64,000 nt of DNA from assembly GCF_001306455.1 (NCBI RefSeq), contig NZ_LGTQ01000005.1, positions 1 through 64,000 of the forward strand. The letters run 5' to 3'. The DNA is from Jiulongibacter sediminis. Lineage in GTDB: Bacteria; Bacteroidota; Bacteroidia; Cytophagales; Spirosomataceae. Under the pieces are notes generated by a model. The model had not been told where the DNA came from. It saw nothing but the letters and a program-made list of their open reading frames with translations, and searched no databases. Shown here one piece after another: positions 1 through 6,585 of the stretch (the first letter of the stretch is position 1; the number at the start of each line of letters is the position of its first letter). The position numbers and the translations under genes were made by a program.

Positions 1-636
1 CTGTCTGATGGCACGAACATCGTTGACCTGACAGACATTACTGTGGATATTGATCCAGCCACCCCTGGAATTCAGGATAGCCTGATTGTGCCGGGAGAAG
101 GAAGATATGATTACGATACGCTGACAGGTGAAGTAACCTTCAATCCTGAGGCAGGCTTCACGACCGATCCAACACCAATCATTTACACCTTGATTGAGAA
201 TGCGACCGGATTGGATAGCACCGCAACGATCACGATCACGTACACCGAAGAGCCACCAGTTGCCGTTAATGACAGCTCATTGGATAACAGGTTCGGGACA
301 AAAGTTTATCTGAACATCATAGCTAACGATAGCTTAAGTGATGGTTCAACAATAATTTCTCTTTCGGATGTTCAAGTGGATATTGACCTTTTAACACCTG
401 GCCTTCAAGATACTTTGGTAGTAGCCGGGCAGGGTGAATGGGTGTATAACTCTTTGACCGGAATTATTTCCTTTGATCCGTTTGGAGGGTTTATTGGAGA
501 TCCTGATGTAATCTCCTACCTGCTTATTGAAGTACAAACCGGGTTGTCAGATACGGCCAATATTATGATTACCTATCTTCCGGAGGAATGCACAGTTATT
601 TGTGTACCCGTGCAAGTCACCAAAGTAAGCAACTAG
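1..636 (+). CDS. C-terminal part of a secreted repeat adhesin (partial)
   Basis: The reading frame is open from the first base of the window, so this is the 3' end of a longer gene. About two copies of a roughly 100-residue repeat are visible. Each carries a DGT/DGST turn, a VDID stretch, a TPG-QD motif, a Y-LTG segment and a final acidic PP-VAVND linker. This layout is typical of Ig-like or cadherin-like beta-sandwich repeats in very large Bacteroidota surface proteins. The protein ends with a Cys-containing CVPVQVTK tail. No catalytic motif is seen, so an adhesion or cell-surface role is inferred. It is convergent with the NUDIX regulator, with only 22 bases between the stop codons and no obvious terminator. 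Confidence 0.75.
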   Translation: MSDGTNIVDLTDITVDIDPATPGIQDSLIVPGEGRYDYDTLTGEVTFNPEAGFTTDPTPIIYTLIENATGLDSTATITITYTEEPPVAVNDSSLDNRFGTKVYLNIIANDSLSDGSTIISLSDVQVDIDLLTPGLQDTLVVAGQGEWVYNSLTGIISFDPFGGFIGDPDVISYLLIEVQTGLSDTANIMITYLPEECTVICVPVQVTKVSN

Positions 637-658
637 AGGCTGCAGAAAATTCCGATGA

Positions 659-1366
659 CTACACAATTCTATCGATACTGGGAACAAAATAGAGATTGGA
701 ACTGGCGGCTTTTACCGTGTTTTGAGAATTTAGTTCATAGAGGAAAGCTCCTTTTTTTGAGAAGCCTTTCTGTTTTTCGTCCAGTTTGGTCAAAAGGCCG
801 CTTGCAAGGATTCTACGGCTAAAGTTTCTTTTGTCAAACTCGGTATCAAAAATCGCTTCATAGAGCTTTTGAAGCTGTGGGATTGTGAATTTGGAAGGAA
901 GTAGCTCAAAGCCCACGGGATGAAATGCTGCCTTATTTCTTAATCTGGAGATTGCATTGTCCACCATTTCCTGATGGTCAAAAAGTAATTCAGGATGCTG
1001 ATCTAAATCAAACCACTCTGCGTGATAACTTCCGGAATCAAAATTCTCATAGTCGGTTGAATTAATCAATGCAAAATAAGTTACGGAAACAGTTCTTTCT
1101 ATTGGATCTCGATCAGGTCTCCCAAATACAGAGAGTTGTTCCAGATAAATATTCTCAAGGCCTGTTAAATCTTTAAGAACGCGGATAGCGGCTTCGTCAA
1201 GGCTTTCATTGGGCTGTAACCAACCACCCATTAATGACCAAATGTTTTTGCTTTCTTCAATTCCCCTTTTTACAAGTAATAGCTTTAGTTTTGAGCCATC
1301 AAATCCGAAAATAATTGAGTCTAAAGCCACCAGACATTTCGTCTGTTTGCCATATTGATCTAACAT
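659..1366 (-). CDS. NUDIX-domain transcriptional regulator with winged helix
   Basis: A 235-residue protein with an N-terminal NUDIX fold (residues 8-140) and a C-terminal winged-helix region (about 145-235), the layout of the NrtR/AraR regulators. The Nudix box is degenerate. The first part fits (GWLQPNE, 48-54), but the helix that should read REUxEE reads RVLKDL (62-67), so the metal-binding glutamates are missing. This fits a ligand-sensing regulator rather than a hydrolase. The ATG at 1366 is preferred because a longer reading frame would run into the divergent ABC ATPase. In Bacteroidota such proteins often control sugar use. The ligand and target are not shown here; the divergent ATPase is the simplest candidate target. 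Confidence 0.8.
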   Translation of the reverse strand: MLDQYGKQTKCLVALDSIIFGFDGSKLKLLLVKRGIEESKNIWSLMGGWLQPNESLDEAAIRVLKDLTGLENIYLEQLSVFGRPDRDPIERTVSVTYFALINSTDYENFDSGSYHAEWFDLDQHPELLFDHQEMVDNAISRLRNKAAFHPVGFELLPSKFTIPQLQKLYEAIFDTEFDKRNFSRRILASGLLTKLDEKQKGFSKKGAFLYELNSQNTVKAASSNLYFVPSIDRIV

Positions 1367-1439
1367 AGGTTTAAAAGGGTCTTCTTTTTCGTCAGGAATT
1401 GAACTTAAACTTAAGACATCGGATTTGAAATAAGTATTA

Positions 1440-2450
1440 TTGAACGAACTTTTTAATCTTTTCACTTTGGCAAACACTCTCAAAGTCGACAAATTGCAAT
1501 ATAGCATTAATGCTAAAAAGATTATTCGAAGCATATCCTTTGAACTGGGTTCTGAAGAGGTTTTGGCTGTTTTAGGTGAAAGTGGTTCGGGTAAATCTAC
1601 TCTTCTTAAACTGATTGCCGGTTTTCTTGATCCGGATAAAGGCACTCTTTTGATCGAAGGAGAGCCGATTCCTTCACCCTCTGAAAAGCTAATTCCTGGT
1701 CACCCTTCTATAAAAATGGTTCGGCAGGATAATCCGCTTTTTCCAAATCATTCACTGAGGGAGAATATTGATTATGAGCTTCGCAAATACAATTCAGAGT
1801 ATCGCAAAGAAAGGGTTAATCATTTACTCAAATTGACAGGTCTTCAAAAAGTGGCTGATCAGTTACCCCGGCAGTCTTCAGAGGGTGAGCAACAACGGGC
1901 TTCTATTGCCAGGGCTCTGGCTGATGAACCTGCATTACTGCTGCTTGACGAACCTTTTAGTAATCTGGATTATGGAAGAAAAAAAGAATTGAAGAAAGCC
2001 ATAAAAGACATCGTTCGAGAAGAAAAAATGGCCTGCATTTTCGTGACTCACGACATTTCCGATGTTTTTGGAACAGCCAATCAGTTGGCTATATTAAAAG
2101 ACGGGAAAATTTCTCAATTGGATGATCCGGTTCAAATCTACAGACATCCGAATTCTCAATATGAAGCAGGCTTAACGGGAGAGTTTAATATTGTCGAAGC
2201 GAAAGAAGCAAATATGATATTGAAACTGAAGTCTTCTGATTTAAAGGTGTTAATAAGGCCTGAAGATATTGAGCTTTTTTCTAATGAAGGGATTGAAGCC
2301 GAGATCGGAGGCATTGTTGATTACGGAGCTTTCCGTCAGATTTCTCTCAAAATTGAGAATCTCTCTTTAACTGCTTTTACCTCTGAGAAGTATCTGAAGC
2401 CTTCTCTGGTCAAGATCAAAATTAACAGGTTTACCGAAATCAATCGATAG
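1440..2450 (+). CDS. Orphan ABC transporter ATP-binding protein with TOBE-like C-terminus
   Basis: An ATPase subunit of an importer-type ABC transporter. Walker A GESGSGKST lies at 46-54, the Q-loop glutamine near 96, Walker B LLLLDEP at 166-172 and the H-loop histidine in FVTHD near 204. After residue 240 the chain resembles the TOBE/accessory region of PotA/CysA/FbpC-type ATPases (LIRPEDIEL). The signature loop reads SSEGEQQR instead of LSGGQQR. No permease or binding protein is adjacent, so the partner must be elsewhere. No ATG fits: the frame starts at TTG 1440, and a second TTG at 1467 would remove nine residues and better match family N-termini. It diverges from the NUDIX regulator and overlaps the next gene tail to tail by 11 bases. 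Confidence 0.85.
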   Translation: MNELFNLFTLANTLKVDKLQYSINAKKIIRSISFELGSEEVLAVLGESGSGKSTLLKLIAGFLDPDKGTLLIEGEPIPSPSEKLIPGHPSIKMVRQDNPLFPNHSLRENIDYELRKYNSEYRKERVNHLLKLTGLQKVADQLPRQSSEGEQQRASIARALADEPALLLLDEPFSNLDYGRKKELKKAIKDIVREEKMACIFVTHDISDVFGTANQLAILKDGKISQLDDPVQIYRHPNSQYEAGLTGEFNIVEAKEANMILKLKSSDLKVLIRPEDIELFSNEGIEAEIGGIVDYGAFRQISLKIENLSLTAFTSEKYLKPSLVKIKINRFTEINR

Positions 2451-3162
2451 TTATAAAACCTGAGCACCAGGTGTTGGCCCCTGGATGTACACCTCCTGTT
2501 TCGGCCGATCTTAGTGTTATTTTCTGACCTTCTGTAATTGCCACGGATCCTGTGTTGGTAACCACTGAAGTTCCATCGGCGTTGTCAATAACCAAAGACA
2601 AAACCGCACTTCCGTTTACCATCACTTCCATCGTTACCTCAGAGCCGCTATCCAATGTTCTGGAACATGAAGCGGAAAGTTTCGAAATAGTACCGCTAAA
2701 CGGTAAAGGCATTTCACTTGACTCAATGGAAGCAGAGTATGAAGTACTGAAAATATTAAATCTGGGGCCATAGTTAGCGGAACTTACATATGCCCTTACC
2801 GGTAAATAGTTTGCAGAGCCTCCACCACCACCGGATAAGCTACTTAAATTCACTGTTTTTGGTGCTTGTCCGTCTCCCGAAAGTGATAAATGGAGCGTTG
2901 TGCCAACCAAGCTTAGTTGATCTACCACCTGAGAATCGGTGTTTGGCCCCAGCTCAGACCATGTCGAATTGTAGTACCATAAGCTTGAGGTACTGGTGTT
3001 ATAAACGACCATACCATCTATAGGACTTGATATGGCGTTCATTTCAGCGGTTGTTTTTGATGGGATTTTGACAGCATCAGGAGTCATCAGGGCATTCTGA
3101 CCAACTGAATAGAAAGAGAGTGAAACAGTAAACAGAATGATGAGTAAAATATTGGCTTTCAT
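2440..3162 (-). CDS. Secreted surface protein, tail-fibre/jelly-roll-like
   Basis: 240 residues with a clear signal peptide (MKANILLIILFTVSLSFYSVGQ). Residues 30-72 carry the IPSKTTAEMNAISSP-GMVVYNT-WYYN pattern, which is frequent at the N-terminus of Bacteroidota secreted proteins (often beginning with a PP-M-T-QRDAI motif). A glycine-rich hinge near 112-117 separates it from a Ser/Thr-rich beta domain that ends in WCSGFITID. The C-terminal half loosely resembles BclA/C1q-like jelly rolls, but that is a guess. No enzyme motif is visible. It faces the ABC ATPase tail to tail and is followed upstream by hpt with a 66-base gap. Confidence 0.6.
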   Translation of the reverse strand: MKANILLIILFTVSLSFYSVGQNALMTPDAVKIPSKTTAEMNAISSPIDGMVVYNTSTSSLWYYNSTWSELGPNTDSQVVDQLSLVGTTLHLSLSGDGQAPKTVNLSSLSGGGGGSANYLPVRAYVSSANYGPRFNIFSTSYSASIESSEMPLPFSGTISKLSASCSRTLDSGSEVTMEVMVNGSAVLSLVIDNADGTSVVTNTGSVAITEGQKITLRSAETGGVHPGANTWCSGFITID

Positions 3163-3228
3163 TTTCAGGCTTTTGGTTCGTGATGAAAATAGAGCCTTCA
3201 GTAATGAAAACGTAATTGATTTTGTAAA

Positions 3229-3759
3229 TCAATCAGACACTTTTACAATTTGATTAAGATTTCGCCCATAGCCATTATAATCTAATCCATAGCCAGCTAC
3301 AAACACATCATCAATCACAAAAGCTTTAAAATCTGGCCTGTAATTCCCCTTAAAAGCAGATTCTTTAAAAAGCATAGTGACTATTTTAATAGAGTTAGGT
3401 TTCTTTTTATCAAAATCAGGCAAAATACGATTTAGTGTAAGCCCGGTATCGACAATATCCTCAACAATGATGACATCACGGTTTTCAATATTCTCCGTCA
3501 GACCGATTAACTCTGTAACCAATCCACTTGAATGCATATTTTCATATGATTTAACCTTGACAAAACTAATTTCACATTGAAAGTCCAGATGTTTGCTTAG
3601 TTCAGACAAAAACATGAAAGAGCCATTCAAAATACCGATGAGCAGTGGATTTTTACCTTTAAATTCTTTGTTCAGTTGTTGAGCCAATATTTCAATCCTT
3701 GACTCTAAAACATCTTTTGGTATCAGAGACACAAACTTTTTGTCTTTGATCGTTATCAT
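3229..3759 (-). CDS. hpt: Hypoxanthine phosphoribosyltransferase
   Basis: A purine-salvage enzyme that joins hypoxanthine or guanine to PRPP to form IMP or GMP in the cytoplasm. The 176-residue length is normal for bacterial Hpt. The PRPP loop VIIVEDIVDTGLTL (about 96-109) is diagnostic. LLIGILNGSFMF near 39-50 and the C-terminal FVIDDVFVAGYGLDYNGYGRNL stretch, split by the substrate pocket, match the family. The ATG at 3759 is the only sensible start. It is divergent from the TPR gene, whose promoter probably lies in the sequence after 3766. It is not part of an evident operon. Confidence 0.93.
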   Translation of the reverse strand: MITIKDKKFVSLIPKDVLESRIEILAQQLNKEFKGKNPLLIGILNGSFMFLSELSKHLDFQCEISFVKVKSYENMHSSGLVTELIGLTENIENRDVIIVEDIVDTGLTLNRILPDFDKKKPNSIKIVTMLFKESAFKGNYRPDFKAFVIDDVFVAGYGLDYNGYGRNLNQIVKVSD

Positions 3760-3800
3760 AGGAGTATGGCAGAAAACCGTTTTTTAGAATGGAAAGGTCG

Positions 3801-3808
3801 TAAATTTG
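3801..3808 (+). promoter_or_regulatory. Bacteroidota -7 promoter box (TAAATTTG)
   Basis: An exact match to the TAnnTTTG consensus, 17 bases upstream of the ATG at 3826. If used, transcription would start around 3812-3814. This rules against the longer upstream start at 3766 for the TPR protein. The -33 element is weak. Confidence 0.5.
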
Positions 3809-3825
3809 GGGCAATTAGATCCTTT

Positions 3826-5034
3826 ATGAATAGAAATATCTTCATCACTTGCCTGGTTCTCATAATGCAGAGCACAGCTTTTGGTCAGCTTTTTTCATGG
3901 TTTGGTTCTGATGATGAGCCGGTGAAAGAACTTTTGATGGATCGCAAAATTCAGATTGAAACCACTGCGGCCATCAATAATATGTACAACTTCAAATTTT
4001 ATGAGGCAGACCGCGAGTTCAAATGGCTATTGGTGAAATATCCAAATCACCCTATTGGCCATTTCTTGCTTGGTCTCAGTGATTGGTGGAAAATTGTGCC
4101 AGACACAGGAATTGAGAGATACGATAAAAGTATTCATGGTCACATGGATGAAACCATTGATCTTGCAGAGGATATGCTTGATGCTAACGGAGGGAGCAAA
4201 GAAGCAGCTTTTTTCATCGCTGCAGCTTATGCTTTCAAAGGCCGTTTATATGCTGAACGCGAAAACTGGGTGAAATCTGCCTGGGCAGGAAAACAGGCCT
4301 TGAAGTATCTTGAGAAAAGCAGAGGGGATGAAAATATAAATCCCGAGTTACTTTTTGGTGATGGCTTGTATAATTTCTATTCTAAATGGATTCATGAGAA
4401 CTATAAGTCGCTTAAACCTCTTCTTACTTTTTTCAGGAAGGGAGACAAGCAACTGGGTATCGCTCAACTGGAAAATGTCAGTCAGAATGCGTTTTACACG
4501 CGAATGGAGGCACGTTACTTTCTTGTTCAAATCTATGCTATGGAAGGCCAAAACAGGAAGGCCCTTAGAATGTCGAGTATGATGCACAGTATTTATCCTG
4601 ATAATTCCTTTTTTCATCGTTATGCGGCAAGAAGTAGTTTTGCCTTGGGCAGAATGCAGGAATCAGAAGTTTTTGCCCGCGAATTACTGGATAATATTAC
4701 TGCAGGAAAGCCCGGATATGGTGATAACGAAGGCCGATATGGAGCCTACATACTTGGCTTTATTTACAATAATTATAAAAGAGATAAGGAAACCGCTAAA
4801 TTCTATTACCAGAAATGTGTGGAATTTGCTCAATCAAATGATTCTGAGGATGCAGGTTACTCACTTAGCTCTCTTTTGGCTCTCGGTAACATTGAAATGG
4901 ATCAAAAGAATTATGAAAAGGCCAAGTCATATTTTGATCTGATACTCGATCAGAAAAACAGGAAATCGAGTAGCTACAAAACCGCAAAAGAAAAGTCGCA
5001 GGAGTTGAAAAAGCTAATCAGAAAACAATCCTGA
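3826..5034 (+). CDS. Secreted tetratricopeptide-repeat protein
   Basis: A 402-residue protein with a signal peptide starting at ATG 3826 (MNRNIFITCLVLIMQSTAFGQ). Most of the chain is helical, with paired TPR-like repeats: YNFKFYEADREFKWLLVKYPNHPIG near the start, then repeats around 165-200, 240-300 and 345-390. The last repeat is the best (LGNIEMDQKNYEKAKSYFDLI). The start at 3766 would put 20 charged residues in front of the signal peptide and is rejected. TPR scaffolds of this kind are usually periplasmic or outer-membrane associated. No partner is obvious from the neighbours, hpt and an Lrp regulator. Confidence 0.75.
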   Translation: MNRNIFITCLVLIMQSTAFGQLFSWFGSDDEPVKELLMDRKIQIETTAAINNMYNFKFYEADREFKWLLVKYPNHPIGHFLLGLSDWWKIVPDTGIERYDKSIHGHMDETIDLAEDMLDANGGSKEAAFFIAAAYAFKGRLYAERENWVKSAWAGKQALKYLEKSRGDENINPELLFGDGLYNFYSKWIHENYKSLKPLLTFFRKGDKQLGIAQLENVSQNAFYTRMEARYFLVQIYAMEGQNRKALRMSSMMHSIYPDNSFFHRYAARSSFALGRMQESEVFARELLDNITAGKPGYGDNEGRYGAYILGFIYNNYKRDKETAKFYYQKCVEFAQSNDSEDAGYSLSSLLALGNIEMDQKNYEKAKSYFDLILDQKNRKSSSYKTAKEKSQELKKLIRKQS

Positions 5035-5036
5035 TT

Positions 5037-5507
5037 TTAAGGAACCGGAAGAACCTTGCTGTTTTTAATGGTTTGAAGAATTACCATTGTTTGTGTGCTG
5101 GAAACCACCTCAATTTCATTAATCGTATCCATGATCAACTGTTGGTAGTGATTAATATCCTTCGCAATAACTTTCAGTAAGAAATCACACTGGCCGGTAA
5201 CGTGATGACACTCAATAATTTCCGGAACCTGATTGATTTTATTTGTAAACGCTTCAATGATGGTTTTTTGATGGCCTTTCAAAGTAACCTGTACATATGT
5301 CAGAACACCTAAGCCTACTTTCTCGCGATTTACCTGGGCATGATAGCTCTGAATAATTCCGGATTGTTCAAGCTTTTTGACACGTTCAAGGGTAGGAGCT
5401 GGGGAGAGACCGACATCTTTCGAAAGTTGGGCATTCGTGATTTTTCCGTTTGCCTGAAGAATTTCTAAAAGTTTGTGATCAATTACGTCTAGTTTACCTT
5501 GTGCCAT
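5037..5507 (-). CDS. Lrp/AsnC-family transcriptional regulator
   Basis: 156 residues: an N-terminal winged helix (DHKLLEILQANGKITNAQLSKDVGLSPAPTLERVKKLE, split here across residues 10-47) and a C-terminal RAM ligand-binding domain (about 68-145, with VTGQCDFLLKV). The family senses amino acids or related small molecules and assembles as octamers on DNA. A 13-base inverted repeat lies directly upstream over its predicted promoter, suggesting autoregulation. It converges with the TPR gene, leaving two bases between stops. The regulated pathway is not shown. Confidence 0.9.
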   Translation of the reverse strand: MAQGKLDVIDHKLLEILQANGKITNAQLSKDVGLSPAPTLERVKKLEQSGIIQSYHAQVNREKVGLGVLTYVQVTLKGHQKTIIEAFTNKINQVPEIIECHHVTGQCDFLLKVIAKDINHYQQLIMDTINEIEVVSSTQTMVILQTIKNSKVLPVP

Positions 5508-5538
5508 GCTTTAATTTGTTTCAGAATATTATTTGGGT

Positions 5539-5546
5539 CAAATCTA
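5539..5546 (-). promoter_or_regulatory. -7 promoter box of the Lrp gene (TAGATTTG)
   Basis: On the minus strand this reads TAGATTTG, a full match to TAnnTTTG, 31 bases upstream of the ATG at 5507. The palindrome at 5550-5577 abuts its upstream side. Confidence 0.5.
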
Positions 5547-5549
5547 CAA

Positions 5550-5577
5550 TAGAAAACTATAATTTTATAATTTTCTA
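5550..5577. promoter_or_regulatory. Candidate Lrp operator: 28-base palindrome
   Basis: Two 13-base arms separated by TT. The left arm TAGAAAACTATAA matches the reverse complement of the right arm at 12 of 13 positions. It is A/T-rich, as Lrp/AsnC operators usually are, and lies just upstream of the regulator's -7 box, where the -33 region would be. Autorepression is the simplest reading. Confidence 0.5.
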
Positions 5578-5642
5578 TAAAAAAATCTAATATTCTAATT
5601 ACAGAGTACAATTTAGAAGAAAGATTATGGCTGGAATATTCC

Positions 5643-5969
5643 TTAAAGCAGCTCTTTCACGGGCTCCCAGTAATGGGCTTCAAAGTCCTGGATTTGATCT
5701 TCTTTTATGGTAAGTCCTTCTTTTTCAAGAAGTTGTTGCATGGTGGATGGTGTTTCAAAAGCATTTTTACCCGTCAGGACTCCCTTGCGGTTAACCACCC
5801 TGTGAGCCGGAACATCTTTACGATGATGAAGTGCATTCATGGCCCAACCCACTAAACGAGCCCCGCCTTTTGAACCGAGGTACTCTGCTATGGCTCCATA
5901 AGATGATACTTTTCCCTTGGGGATGAGTTTCACCACGTCATAGATATCTTCGAATTTATTCTCCTTCAA
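5643..5969 (-). CDS. Alkyltransferase-like (ATL) DNA-damage protein
   Basis: A 108-residue homologue of the O6-methylguanine-DNA methyltransferase C-terminal domain. The active-site motif that is PCHRV in methyltransferases reads PAHRVV here (about residues 54-59), so the alkyl-accepting cysteine is absent. [11 protein letters not shown] (helix-turn-helix) and the arginine-containing [12 protein letters not shown] are kept. ATL proteins bind O6-alkylguanine, flip it and hand the lesion to nucleotide excision repair. No ATG precedes the conserved region, so the start is TTG at 5969, overlapping the DUF3109 gene by 14 bases. This suggests translational coupling. Confidence 0.87.
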   Translation of the reverse strand: MKENKFEDIYDVVKLIPKGKVSSYGAIAEYLGSKGGARLVGWAMNALHHRKDVPAHRVVNRKGVLTGKNAFETPSTMQQLLEKEGLTIKEDQIQDFEAHYWEPVKELL

Positions 5970-6519
5970 TTTCTTCTACCAATTGTTGGTACCACTCTTC
6001 TCCATAGGCTTTCTGGAGAGGTACTTTAAGAAATTTGTATACTGGAACACCAAGCTTTTCTCCGAGAGTACAGGCATCACTGCAGATACTCCATTGATCG
6101 TAATTCAGGGCATGATAATTTTCATACTTGGTAATTCTAATAGGGTAAAGGTGACAGGAAATTGGCTTTTGAAAATCAATTTTTTTGTCAATATAGGCTT
6201 GTTCAATCCCGCATTTCAAAATTCCTTTATCATCATAGATGGCATAAGCACATTCACGGCCATTGATCGTAGGTGTGCTATAATCATCTTCGTCGTCATA
6301 TACGTATTCACCTTGTTCCTCAATTGCTTTGATTCCTTCAGGGCTTAAATAAGGTTTGACCAATGGGTAAATTTCCTGAAGAATCGGTAACTCGACTTCT
6401 TCTAAAGGAGCTCCCAGGTCGCCCTCTACGCAGCAGGCTCCTTTGCATTTCTCAAGGTCGCATACAAAATGCTTCTCTTTAATATCGTCACTTATGACTG
6501 TATCATCAATCAATATCAT
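5956..6519 (-). CDS. DUF3109 family cysteine-rich protein
   Basis: 187 residues with an early cysteine cluster ([20 protein letters not shown], about 17-36) and more cysteines at [25 protein letters not shown] and ICSDAC. This is the DUF3109 pattern, related to the YkgJ-type putative zinc or iron-sulfur binding proteins. The biochemical function is unknown. It ends inside the start of the ATL gene and probably forms a two-gene unit with it. A -7 box lies only four bases before its ATG, which predicts a leaderless mRNA. Confidence 0.8.
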   Translation of the reverse strand: MILIDDTVISDDIKEKHFVCDLEKCKGACCVEGDLGAPLEEVELPILQEIYPLVKPYLSPEGIKAIEEQGEYVYDDEDDYSTPTINGRECAYAIYDDKGILKCGIEQAYIDKKIDFQKPISCHLYPIRITKYENYHALNYDQWSICSDACTLGEKLGVPVYKFLKVPLQKAYGEEWYQQLVEEIEGE

Positions 6520-6523
6520 GGTA

Positions 6524-6531
6524 CAAAAATA
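6524..6531 (-). promoter_or_regulatory. -7 box touching a terminator tail (TATTTTTG)
   Basis: The minus strand reads TATTTTTG, then TACC and the ATG of the DUF3109 gene. The same T-rich bases form the tail of the hairpin terminator at 6533-6562. With a -7 box this close, the transcript would begin at or next to the start codon. Confidence 0.45.
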
Positions 6532-6532
6532 A

Positions 6533-6562
6533 AGAGGTCAGCCTAAAACTAAGCTGACCTTT
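6533..6562 (-). terminator. Intrinsic terminator after the LysM transglycosylase gene
   Basis: A perfect 8-base stem AGGTCAGC/GCTGACCT with a 10-base loop. On the minus strand it is followed by CTTTATTTTTG. It lies 24 bases after the stop of the transglycosylase gene. Confidence 0.75.
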
Positions 6563-6585
6563 CATATTATTTGGAAATATGGCTG

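Noticed and set aside
1440-2450. The ABC ATPase as the missing CcmA
   Set aside because: It has a TOBE-like C-terminus, is about 45 kb from the ccm genes, and CcmA proteins are shorter.
3766-3825. A longer N-terminus for the TPR protein
   Set aside because: It would put charged residues before a good signal peptide and lie over the predicted promoter.
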